From Ignavibacteria bacterium (GTDB lineage Bacteria > Bacteroidota > Ignavibacteria > Tepidaquicellales > OLB5): DNA of 10,531 nucleotides. The DNA is taken from positions 1 to 10,531 of the forward strand of contig JAUQWT010000169.1 in NCBI GenBank assembly GCA_030835005.1, in the 5' to 3' direction. Within the stretch, counting starts at the first letter, position 1, and each line of letters starts with the position of its first letter. Both the position numbers and the translations under genes were made by a program. The notes beneath the pieces were generated by a model. That model saw only the letters and a list, made by a program, of their open reading frames with translations. It was not told the origin of the DNA and made no database searches. Positions 1 through 6,129 of this stretch are shown in pieces.

Positions 1-7
1 GTTTGAA

Positions 8-1441
8 ATGTGGACGCGTTTCATGGAGATTGTTAAGCTTAATGTTTCTGACCTGAAGCTTAATACCTGGTTCAAACCCATCAAACCCAAAGCATTTAAA
101 GAAAATACGCTTGTAATAGTTGTGCCAAGCCAGGATTATTATGAAATGATAATCTCCCGATTTGGCGATATAGTCACAAAAGCGGTACGCTCAATACTCG
201 GCGAAGGCGGTAAGATCATTTATGAGATCGACACCAGAATCTCGTTTTCCCAGGAACCTGTACTTTATGACTCGCCAGTTGACAACTCCACTGCTTTGCA
301 TATGAATCCGACCATTACGCTCACGGGCGTTGCTCCGGGAGCAAATCCGAATGCAATAGAGAGCGCATACAATCATTTAAATGTTGGAGATAGGCAGGCA
401 GAAGATCCTGCGCAGAGATGTTTTCTTAATCCTGAATATACCTTTGATAATTTTGTAAAGGGAAAAAATAACGAGTTTGCAACGGCTGCGGCAATATCAA
501 TTGCGAATAAACCTGGCGCACAGTACAATCCCTTAATGCTTTATGGCGGCGTTGGCCTTGGTAAAACACATTTGATGCAGGCTATCGGCAACCACATAAA
601 AAGCTCTAACCCGGGGATGAAGATCATGTATATTTCGGGGCCGGAGTTTACAACAAATTTTGTACAGAGCATCCGCATGAACAAGGCGCATGAGTTTGAG
701 CGTCATTTCAAGTCGCTTGATATGCTTATAGTTGATGATATACAGTTTTTAGAGGGTAAGGAGAGTACGCAGGATTCTTTCTTCCAGATATTCAACTCGC
801 TTTACCAGGTGAAAAAGCAGATCGTGCTTTCGTGTGATAAGCCGCCGCACCAGCTTGAGGGCCTTGAAGAACGCCTGATAACCCGCTTCCAGTGGGGTTT
901 GACGGTTGATATTCAGGCACCGGACCTTGAAACAAGAATTGCCATATTAAACAAGAAAAGTGAAAAGGACGGATTCCCTGTTCCGTATGAAGTGCTGGAA
1001 TTCATCGCGCTGAACATCAAAGATAATATCCGCTCACTTGAAGGCTGTTTAAAAAGCCTGATATTTGATGCAGAGATAACCAGATGTCCCATAAATATTG
1101 ATATGGCAAAGCGCAGTGTGCTGAAGTTCGGCGGGATAAAGAACCGGAAACAAAATATTGATATCAGCACAATAATCGCAACCGTCTCAAAATATTTTGG
1201 TATTGATGAATCGCTCTTAAGACTTAAATCAAAACAGCAGGAGATAGTCCACGCGCGCCACACGGCTATGTTCTTAAGCAAAGAACTTACTTCGTCTTCG
1301 CTGCAAACGATCGGCTCGCATTTCGGGGGAAGAAATCACGCAACCGTTATTCACGCATGCAAATGCATCGAGGAAGTTATTAACAAAGATTCTGGTTTCA
1401 GAGATAAACTCGAGCAGATCAAGGAGATGTTGTTAACATAA
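8..1441 (+). CDS. dnaA: Chromosomal replication initiator protein DnaA
   Basis: DnaA is the cytoplasmic AAA+ ATPase that binds DnaA boxes, melts the origin and loads the replicative helicase. All family landmarks are visible: a domain I start (residues 1-75, with NTWFKPIKP), a short variable linker, the AAA+ domain with Walker A GGVGLGKT (180-187), Walker B LIVDDIQ (240-246) and an arginine-containing segment ERLITRFQWGL, and the C-terminal DNA-binding domain with the DnaA signature GGRNHATV (440-447). The 477-residue length is normal. The frame is still open upstream of the ATG at 8 (codons for F and E precede it), and DnaA proteins usually have a few more residues before the first conserved W, so the true start may lie just outside the window. 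The gene is followed by a perfect terminator and an origin-like gap rather than dnaN. Confidence 0.97.
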   Translation: MWTRFMEIVKLNVSDLKLNTWFKPIKPKAFKENTLVIVVPSQDYYEMIISRFGDIVTKAVRSILGEGGKIIYEIDTRISFSQEPVLYDSPVDNSTALHMNPTITLTGVAPGANPNAIESAYNHLNVGDRQAEDPAQRCFLNPEYTFDNFVKGKNNEFATAAAISIANKPGAQYNPLMLYGGVGLGKTHLMQAIGNHIKSSNPGMKIMYISGPEFTTNFVQSIRMNKAHEFERHFKSLDMLIVDDIQFLEGKESTQDSFFQIFNSLYQVKKQIVLSCDKPPHQLEGLEERLITRFQWGLTVDIQAPDLETRIAILNKKSEKDGFPVPYEVLEFIALNIKDNIRSLEGCLKSLIFDAEITRCPINIDMAKRSVLKFGGIKNRKQNIDISTIIATVSKYFGIDESLLRLKSKQQEIVHARHTAMFLSKELTSSSLQTIGSHFGGRNHATVIHACKCIEEVINKDSGFRDKLEQIKEMLLT

Positions 1442-1468
1442 AATTGTCAATAAATAAGAATTTTTATC

Positions 1469-1503
1469 AAGCTATCCACATTAAAACGGATAGCTTTTCT
1501 TTT
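1469..1503 (+). terminator. Rho-independent terminator after dnaA
   Basis: A perfect 9-bp stem, AAGCTATCC (1469-1477) with GGATAGCTT (1488-1496), encloses a 10-base loop and is followed by a T-rich tail (TTCTTTTT). It lies 28 bases past the dnaA stop and should end the dnaA transcript. The left arm and loop contain CTATCCACA (1472-1480), one base off the DnaA box TTATCCACA, so the site may have a double role. Confidence 0.85.
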
Positions 1504-1524
1504 TAATAAAAGTATATATTTAAT

Positions 1525-1551
1525 TGTTAATAAACGCACGGGTTATTAACA
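1525..1551. repeat. Inverted pair of DnaA-box-like 9-mers
   Basis: TGTTAATAA (1525-1533) and TTATTAACA (1543-1551) are exact reverse complements separated by nine bases. Each is one base off the consensus TTATNAACA/TTATCCACA style of DnaA box. The dyad lies in the origin candidate and could bind two DnaA molecules head to head, or form a cruciform. Confidence 0.5.
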
Positions 1552-1625
1552 CAATCTATAACAATTAAACAGGCTGCTTATAATAATTCCATTCTAAATT
1601 TAAAGATAAGTCATTAAATTTATAC

Positions 1626-1671
1626 TTATCAACAGTACTACTACTTCTTCTTTTCTTTTTTATATAATAAA
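1626..1671 (+). other. DnaA box plus DnaA-trio array and AT-rich unwinding run
   Basis: The box TTATCAACA (1626-1634) has one mismatch to TTATCCACA. Five consecutive trio-compatible triplets occupy 1638-1652, then TTTTC and an A/T-only stretch ending in TATATAATAA. The arrangement matches the basal unwinding system described for Bacillus subtilis, where DnaA spreads from a double-stranded box onto single-stranded trios. The match is by eye, and the short spacer is not GC-rich, unlike the reference arrangement. Confidence 0.5.
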
Positions 1672-1745
1672 GAATAAGTATAGTAATGCAGCAAGTGGTG
1701 AGATATACAGATAGTGAGAAAGTGAATTAAGATTGTTAAGTATGA

Positions 1746-1818
1746 GTAGGTCAAACGCACGCATTTGATTGAAGGTAAGAAATTGATGTTATTAGTCAAA
1801 GGCATGCCTTTGACCTAC
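1746..1818. repeat. Palindromic repeat pair upstream of recN
   Basis: Two palindromic units lie 27 bases apart. The first, TCAAACGCACGCATTTGA (1751-1768), is self-complementary except for one mismatched pair. The second, GTCAAAGGCATGCCTTTGAC (1795-1814), is a perfect 20-base palindrome. The outer ends GTAGGTCAAA (1746-1755) and TTTGACCTAC (1809-1818) are also exact reverse complements, so the 73-base block can fold as one unit. It ends 25 bases before recN. It resembles dispersed intergenic REP-type elements; an operator is the alternative. Confidence 0.6.
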
Positions 1819-1843
1819 AAATAAAGAATGCTGTTTTGAAAGA

Positions 1844-3592
1844 ATGTTAGAAAAACTTATAATTAAAAATTATCTGCTGTTAAAGAACATTGAAATTGAT
1901 CTTTCGGCGGGATTTAATATTATAACCGGTGAAACCGGCGCCGGAAAATCTATCCTCATAAACGCATTAAACCTGCTGCTTGGCGGCCGGGCGGATTATT
2001 CAATTATCAGCAAAAATAAGGAAAAAATGATAATTGAAGGATTTGTAAATATATCAGTTGATAACAGGGAAGTTATAAACAAAATTCTAAAAAATAAAGA
2101 AATTGAACAGATAGGTGATGAAAATATAATAATCCGGAGAGAACTTTATTCAAAGGCTTATAGCCGGTGTTTTATTAATGATTCTCCTGTTGGTACAAAT
2201 GAATTGAAAGAAATTGGTGAAGTTATAATTGATATACACTCACAGAATGAACATCAGTCACTGCTTAAAAAAGAAGTACACATTGAACTGTTGGATTCAT
2301 ATCTGGCTAAGAAAGAAGGAAAAAAGTTTAAGGATAAGCTGGAAAGTTATAAAGAGGGATACTTTGAACTGCAAAAATTAATGGGGGAGTATGAAGAAAT
2401 TAGAAACCGTAAGGCTGAGCTTGATAATAAGCGGGGATTTATTGAATTTCAGTTAAAGGAAATAGCAGAAGTTGATCCAAAACCCGCTGAAGATGAGCAT
2501 CTTGAAAATGAACTTAAAACCGGAGAAAATATTGAGGGCATTCAGCAGGGATTGCAATCAGCCTACTTGAACCTTTATGAAGATTCCGGCTCAGTTACCG
2601 AGCGAATAAAGCTTGTTGAAAAAGAACTGAGAAAGCTGAGCGGATTTAATTCAGAGATTGAAAAAATCCTTGCCGATGTAAGCGAATCCGCCACTACTCT
2701 TAACGAAGCAAGCCGTTTATTACAGCAATTAATGGAAAACCTTTCCTTTGATCCCGCGCGAGTTGAAGAAATCCGTGAACGCCTTTATAAACTGCAGTTC
2801 ATAAAGAAAAAATACGGCGGCTCCCTTGACGAAGCAATTAAGGTTAAGGAAGAATTGGAGCGCGACCTGGGACTGGTAGATAACTTTGATGAGAAGATTT
2901 CCGCTATGGGAAAAAGCATCGGCGAACTAAGTGACACGCTTTATAAGAAAGCGGGGGAGCTTTCAAAATTACGCAAAGCCGGCGCCAAGACACTTGAAGC
3001 GGAAGTTGAGAAGATATTGAAGGAAGTTGGATTCGAGAACGCGGAGTTTGAAGTGCAGACCTCACCCCTCTACGAGTCCTTAGACTCGAAGGGTCGCGGA
3101 CCGGCCCCTCTCCTAAAAGAAGAGGGGAGCAAAGCCCGTCTCTCTCATAACGGGATTGATGATATTGAATTCATGGTGAAGATAAATAAAGGCGATGAAT
3201 TTTCCTCGCTGCGTAAGACAGCCTCGGGAGGGGAAGTCTCAAGAATAATGCTTGCCGTTAAAAGCGTGCTGGCTGATGCCGATATGATAGACATACTTGT
3301 GTTCGATGAAATTGATACCGGTATCAGCGGGCGCATAGCGCAGAAGGTTGGCAGGGTTATGAAAAATCTTTCTTCATACCACCAGGTAATTGCCATTACT
3401 CACTTAGCGCAGATTGCAGCCCTTGCTGACGAGCACCTGCTCGTGGAAAAAGCCGAAGAGGATGAAAGCACCATTACAAAGATTCGCCTGCTTGATAAGA
3501 ACGAGAAAGTTATTGAAGTGGCAAAACTCTTAAGCGGCGAAAAAGTAACAGATGCAAGCATAAAGAGTGCAAAGGAGCTGATAAGAAGCTAG
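1844..3592 (+). CDS. recN: DNA repair protein RecN
   Basis: RecN is an SMC-like ATPase of the cytoplasm that acts early in double-strand-break repair. The N-terminal ATPase half has Walker A GETGAGKS (residues 29-36). A long charged, coiled-coil middle (about 150-400) follows. The C-terminal half has the ABC signature SGGEVSR (461-467), Walker B LVFDEIDTG (485-493) and the THLAQIAALAD segment. The ATG at 1844 gives the canonical MLEKLIIKNY start; no strong ribosome binding site precedes it. At 582 residues it is about 25-30 longer than many RecN proteins. The excess falls at residues 407-431, between FEVQTSP and LSHNGIDDIEF, where the DNA carries a copy of the palindromic repeat found elsewhere in this window. 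The frame is kept and all motifs survive, so the protein is probably functional. Confidence 0.96.
   Translation: MLEKLIIKNYLLLKNIEIDLSAGFNIITGETGAGKSILINALNLLLGGRADYSIISKNKEKMIIEGFVNISVDNREVINKILKNKEIEQIGDENIIIRRELYSKAYSRCFINDSPVGTNELKEIGEVIIDIHSQNEHQSLLKKEVHIELLDSYLAKKEGKKFKDKLESYKEGYFELQKLMGEYEEIRNRKAELDNKRGFIEFQLKEIAEVDPKPAEDEHLENELKTGENIEGIQQGLQSAYLNLYEDSGSVTERIKLVEKELRKLSGFNSEIEKILADVSESATTLNEASRLLQQLMENLSFDPARVEEIRERLYKLQFIKKKYGGSLDEAIKVKEELERDLGLVDNFDEKISAMGKSIGELSDTLYKKAGELSKLRKAGAKTLEAEVEKILKEVGFENAEFEVQTSPLYESLDSKGRGPAPLLKEEGSKARLSHNGIDDIEFMVKINKGDEFSSLRKTASGGEVSRIMLAVKSVLADADMIDILVFDEIDTGISGRIAQKVGRVMKNLSSYHQVIAITHLAQIAALADEHLLVEKAEEDESTITKIRLLDKNEKVIEVAKLLSGEKVTDASIKSAKELIRS
3061..3130 (+). 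repeat. Palindromic repeat copy A, in frame inside recN
   Basis: This part of recN has the build of the intergenic repeats. It starts with CTCACCCCTC (like the ACCACCCC end), then has a hairpin CGAGTC-CTTA-GACTCG (3073-3088), a small hairpin GGTC-GCG-GACC (3092-3102), and a right hairpin CCCCTCT/AGAGGGG (3105-3111 with 3121-3127) followed by AGC as in other copies. It encodes LYESLDSKGRGPAPLLKEEG-type residues that are not expected in RecN. It has drifted from the intergenic copies, which suggests an old insertion. Confidence 0.7.
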
Positions 3593-3623
3593 AGGGTTTT
3601 TAATTTTGGATGAAAAGCATAAC

Positions 3624-3682
3624 GCTCCCCTCCTTTTCCAAGGAGGGGCAGAGTCCGGTTTACAACCGGACTAGGAGTGGTT
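3624..3682 (-). repeat. Palindromic repeat copy B1 (reverse orientation)
   Basis: Read on the minus strand, the copy begins AACCACTCC, has a central perfect 9-bp hairpin AGTCCGGTT-GTA-AACCGGACT (3652-3672), and ends with the hairpin CCCCTCCTT/AAGGAGGGG (3627-3648) and AGC. It starts 31 bases after the recN stop and faces copy B2. No T-tract follows the stem on either strand, so it is not a standard intrinsic terminator, though it could protect or attenuate the recN mRNA. Confidence 0.8.
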
Positions 3683-3723
3683 TAAACGCTTTTATAAAAG
3701 CTTCCGGATTTTGGCAATTAAGT

Positions 3724-3788
3724 AACCACCCCGTCAAAACTCACCTACGGTTCGTTTTGCCTTCCCCTCCTTAAAAAAGGAGGGGAGC
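3724..3788 (+). repeat. Palindromic repeat copy B2 (forward orientation)
   Basis: The left end AACCACCCCGTC is followed by a central stem CAAAAC/GTTTTG (3735-3740 with 3754-3759) with an inner ACC/GGT pairing. The right hairpin is CCCCTCCTT (3764-3772), loop AAAA, AAGGAGGGG (3777-3785), then AGC. With B1 it makes a head-to-head pair with terminal inverted repeats (GCTCCCCTCC and GGAGGGGAGC). The 41-base spacer contains a perfect 14-base palindrome GCTTTTATAAAAGC (3688-3701). It ends 16 bases before the start codon of the DUF559 gene. Confidence 0.85.
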
Positions 3789-3804
3789 TGAAGTACTTTA
3801 AGCC

Positions 3805-4170
3805 ATGCATAAAAATAAACTGCACAATTTAGAAAGCCTCAAGGAACGGAGAAAAAAGCTTCGATCAGAGCTAACTCCCGCCGAGGCTTTCTTATGGACA
3901 AGACTTAAGAACAGCAAACTCGAAGGGAAAAAATTTCGGCGAGAACATAGCATTGGCGGGTATATTGTGGATTTCTATTGCCCAGAAGAAAATCTTATTA
4001 TTGAGCTGGACGGTGCGCCACATTTTACAGAGGATAGAGTGGAGTACGATAAAGAACGGACACAGTATTTGAATGCGCTAGGGATCACCGAACTAAGATT
4101 TGAAAACGCAGAAGTATTTGATTGCACCGAAGAAGTTATAGAAAAAATAAGGGGCTATTTTAGAAAATAA
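3805..4170 (+). CDS. DUF559 (Vsr-like) endonuclease-domain protein
   Basis: This 121-residue protein is a typical stand-alone DUF559 protein, a family related to the very-short-patch-repair endonuclease fold. The start has the usual LRSELTPAEAFLWTRLKN segment (20-36), then FRREHSIGGYIVDFYCP (44-60) and LIIELDGAPHF (64-74). D56, E67 and D69 fit the PD-(D/E)XK nuclease core, which is intact. The substrate of stand-alone DUF559 proteins is not established. It is the only gene flanked closely on both sides by copies of the palindromic repeat (B2 16 bases upstream, C 18 bases downstream), and the repeat nearly covers the usual ribosome-binding region. That context suggests transfer together with the repeats or action on them; this is inference. 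Confidence 0.9.
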   Translation: MHKNKLHNLESLKERRKKLRSELTPAEAFLWTRLKNSKLEGKKFRREHSIGGYIVDFYCPEENLIIELDGAPHFTEDRVEYDKERTQYLNALGITELRFENAEVFDCTEEVIEKIRGYFRK

Positions 4171-4188
4171 TTTATAATCTTATAATGT

Positions 4189-4240
4189 AACCACCCCAGT
4201 CCGCCACTGATGGCCTTTCGCCTCCTTAGAAAAGGAGAAG
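4189..4240 (+). repeat. Palindromic repeat copy C (degenerate)
   Basis: The left end AACCACCCC is intact. The central hairpin is GCCA-CTGA-TGGC (4203-4214). The right hairpin has shrunk to CTCCTT (4222-4227), loop AGAA, AAGGAG (4232-4237), with the outer CCC/GGG pairs lost. It lies between the convergent DUF559 and CoA-binding genes, 19 bases from the stop codon of the latter, where it could block read-through from both sides. Confidence 0.75.
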
Positions 4241-4259
4241 AGTATACAAACAAAAACAC

Positions 4260-4712
4260 TTACCTGCCAGCACCAATTCCCCAAACCCATTTATGCATAT
4301 TATGCGGAAAACCAGGTTTATCCAGAAACATTATTATGCACTGGCCGGCTATGACATTCATACCTTTTGTAATGCAATATGCAATTGACTTGTCGTTTTC
4401 TGCGCCCATCTGCAGCCATACATTTTTTATTCCTGCTTCGTAAAGCTCTGCAACAACCTTAACGGTCTCTCGCGGCGGGACTGCAACAATCACGCCATAT
4501 GGATTTGCCGGCAGACTTTTAATATCGGGGTAGCAGGTAATGCCGTCGATCGTTTTTGCTGTTCTGTGTATTGGATAAACCGTGCGTCCGCTTTTCAGCA
4601 TTTTCTTAAGGATGAAGTTGCCGAACTTCTTGCTGTTCTTTGCCGAAGCGCCAATAAGGGCAAATGATTTTAGATTCATAAAAGCTTCTATTTCTGCTAT
4701 ATTTTTCTTCAT
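4260..4712 (-). CDS. CoA-binding domain protein (YccU-like)
   Basis: From the chosen start (MKKNIAEIEAFMN) the protein is 150 residues, the usual size of small stand-alone CoA-binding (Rossmann-fold) proteins. FALIGAS (about 17-23) is the nucleotide-binding loop; GRTVYPIHRTAKTIDGITCY, IVAVPPRETV, VWLQMGAEN and GMNVIAGQCIIMF are the family's later conserved segments. It is predicted cytoplasmic and its biological role is not established. A longer frame runs upstream to 4823, but the extra 37 residues are unlike the family and run toward repeat D, so the internal ATG at 4712 is preferred. No clear ribosome binding site is seen. The upstream neighbour on the same strand ends 236 bases away, with repeat D in between. 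Confidence 0.88.
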   Translation of the reverse strand: MKKNIAEIEAFMNLKSFALIGASAKNSKKFGNFILKKMLKSGRTVYPIHRTAKTIDGITCYPDIKSLPANPYGVIVAVPPRETVKVVAELYEAGIKNVWLQMGAENDKSIAYCITKGMNVIAGQCIIMFLDKPGFPHNMHKWVWGIGAGR

Positions 4713-4837
4713 GGTAGTATTAATTGTTAAATGGGAAAGAACCTCCCCTTCAAAATTAACAGGATTTGCGCAAAAATTACAATGATATGGATTAGGAAAT
4801 GGGATGATAAAAAGGGCAGGCATAATTAATTCTTCAG

Positions 4838-4931
4838 ACCACCCTCCAAAGGAGTCCTGTGGACCGTCTTTCGCTTCCGTCAGTGGACGGACAGGTCGCG
4901 AAATCCTTCCCTCCTTAAAAAAGGAGGGGAG
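4838..4931 (+). repeat. Palindromic repeat copy D (with 20 extra bases)
   Basis: The copy shares with E the block GTCTTTCGCTTCCGTCAGTG and the following GACGGACAGG-YGCGAAATCC. This gives nested stems TTTCGC/GCGAAA and TCCGTC/GACGGA. The right hairpin is CCCTCCTT (4909-4916), AAAA, AAGGAGGG (4921-4928). Compared with E it has about 20 extra bases after ACCACCC, made of two tiny hairpins: CTCC-AAA-GGAG (4844-4854) and GTCC-TGT-GGAC (4854-4864). It starts 18 bases beyond the stop of the metallo-beta-lactamase-fold gene. Confidence 0.85.
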
Positions 4932-4948
4932 TTTGAAGAATCAAAAAA

Positions 4949-6016
4949 TCATTTTTTATTCAGCTCGTTGCGGTATATGGCGCGGATGACAGGAACGGTG
5001 AAGTAATTTTTGAAAGCCCAGGCGGATTCATCACCGGTTACAAATTTATTCTTGAACTCATCAAAATTTACCGACTTAATACATTCTTCAACCGTCATAT
5101 TTTTTGAATTGCAATCGTTGACCTTTAGCTCAGCAGCTCTGAAGAGCTCAATGACATTAGAGATGTAATTTTTATCGTATAGTACGGGTCCGTGCCCGGG
5201 AATTATAGTTTCAGCGTCAATCATTTTTATGCGCTCCAGCACATCTATTTGTCCGCTTACATAATTGCCAAGCGAGTATGGTACCGGGGCTACTACGTTA
5301 TCGCCCGTTATCAGTATTTTCATCGAGGGAATCCACACCATTGCGTCGCCAATTGTATGGCCGTTTCCCCATCTTGAAATATGTATTTCCAGTCCGCCGG
5401 GATAAACGGTTATAGCCGAATCAAAAACGAGGTCGGGCTTGATGTATTTTGGAATCGGATGGCTTATGAAATCTTCCAGATCTTTGATCGTTTGCCTGTG
5501 GCGGATACGGTCGTATTCACTAAGCGGCAGGCTATCGGCACCGATGCCGGATTCAAGCTCTGCTTTATACTGATTGATGAGGTTGATTGATGCGCCCGGT
5601 TCTAAATCAAGAGCGCCGGGAACATTCTCTTCCATTTGCTTCAGGCAGTTCTTGTGCGCAATTATAGTTGCTTCCGGCCATGCATTTTTGAATGCTTCAT
5701 TGCCCAGGATGTGATCGTAATGCCAGTGTGTGTTGATGACGTATTTAACCGGGAGCGGTGAAAGTTTTTTAATCTCGGTAATTTCTTCCAGCGCGCTTTT
5801 TGTATCTGTGCGGGTATCAACAACAACAAGGCCCTCGCTTGTGATAATGACGACTGAATTGCCGTCAACATAATCCTTAAGCGGATCCCGCGGAATGAAT
5901 GCATAGATGTTTTCGGATATCTGAACGATATCGGCAGATTGAGACAAAGCAGCTTTGGGAAATAAGCCAAGAAGGACGAACGAAAGAAAAAAGAGGGCGA
6001 AGAATTTGTGTTTAAT
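4949..6016 (-). CDS. Secreted metallo-beta-lactamase-fold hydrolase
   Basis: A metal-dependent hydrolase with a complete metallo-beta-lactamase ligand set. Numbered from the proposed start at 6016, HWHYDH is at 97-102, the third His in NGHTIGD at 220, the bridging Asp in ITGDN at 239 and the last His in IPGHGP at 275. The substrate cannot be told from sequence; beta-lactam hydrolysis is possible but unproven. An upstream stretch codes KHKFFALFFLSFVLLGLF-PKAALSQS, a classic Sec signal peptide, so the protein is exported. That stretch has no ATG, GTG or TTG before the in-frame stop near 6061-6063. A GGAGG (6021-6025) lies four bases before an ATT codon (6016-6014), so the start may be a rare ATT. 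The first conventional start, TTG at 5947, would lose the signal peptide. Confidence 0.85.
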   Translation of the reverse strand: MKHKFFALFFLSFVLLGLFPKAALSQSADIVQISENIYAFIPRDPLKDYVDGNSVVIITSEGLVVVDTRTDTKSALEEITEIKKLSPLPVKYVINTHWHYDHILGNEAFKNAWPEATIIAHKNCLKQMEENVPGALDLEPGASINLINQYKAELESGIGADSLPLSEYDRIRHRQTIKDLEDFISHPIPKYIKPDLVFDSAITVYPGGLEIHISRWGNGHTIGDAMVWIPSMKILITGDNVVAPVPYSLGNYVSGQIDVLERIKMIDAETIIPGHGPVLYDKNYISNVIELFRAAELKVNDCNSKNMTVEECIKSVNFDEFKNKFVTGDESAWAFKNYFTVPVIRAIYRNELNKK

Positions 6017-6025
6017 ATTACCTCC
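6017..6025 (-). promoter_or_regulatory. Shine-Dalgarno site deciding the MBL start
   Basis: On the minus strand GGAGG (6025-6021) is followed by TAAT and then ATT. The gene at 10200 has the same GGAGG plus four bases before its ATG. This shared geometry points to ATT (6016-6014) as the initiation codon or as a mutated ATG. Confidence 0.55.
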
Positions 6026-6129
6026 GGCAACTGGTTTATGAATAGTGTGAATATATTTCTAAACAATCAAAAAATAAAGATATTAACGGTATCGGATTCT
6101 TTGATATATGGCTCCCGGAGAGAGAGTAA

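Larger units (their letters stand above)
1442..1740. other. Candidate replication origin (oriC) between dnaA and recN
   Basis: This is an AT-rich gap with no gene. It contains DnaA-box-like 9-mers at 1472-1480 (CTATCCACA), 1525-1533 (TGTTAATAA, reverse), 1543-1551 (TTATTAACA) and 1626-1634 (TTATCAACA). The last box is followed after three bases by the triplets CTA CTA CTT CTT CTT (1638-1652). On the other strand these read 3'-GAT GAT GAA GAA GAA-5', which fits the DnaA-trio rule 3'-(G/A)A(T/A)-5' of bacterial basal unwinding elements. A T/A-only run (about 1656-1671) follows, suitable for melting. Location next to dnaA and the order box, trios, AT-rich run both argue for an origin. Function is inferred; GC skew across the chromosome would decide. 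Confidence 0.6.

Noticed and set aside
913..1281. Antisense frame of 122 codons inside dnaA
   Set aside because: The dnaA frame codes for conserved AAA+ and DNA-binding residues here; the antisense frame is a shadow with no signal of its own.
3627..3648. Repeat B1 hairpin as an intrinsic terminator for recN
   Set aside because: The stem is strong but no T run follows it, and the same hairpin occurs between divergent genes and, in altered form, inside recN.
4713..4823. N-terminal extension of the CoA-binding protein
   Set aside because: The extra 37 residues have no likeness to the family, and the internal ATG gives the usual length.
4804..4989. Plus-strand open frame of 61 codons
   Set aside because: It is mostly translation of repeat copy D (giving a LPSLKKEGSL-type peptide) and overlaps the end of the hydrolase gene. 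It is a by-product of the repeat.
5662..6066. Minus-strand frame overlapping the start of the hydrolase gene
   Set aside because: It lies in another frame over the conserved HWHYDH region and starts with TTG. The hydrolase frame explains the sequence.
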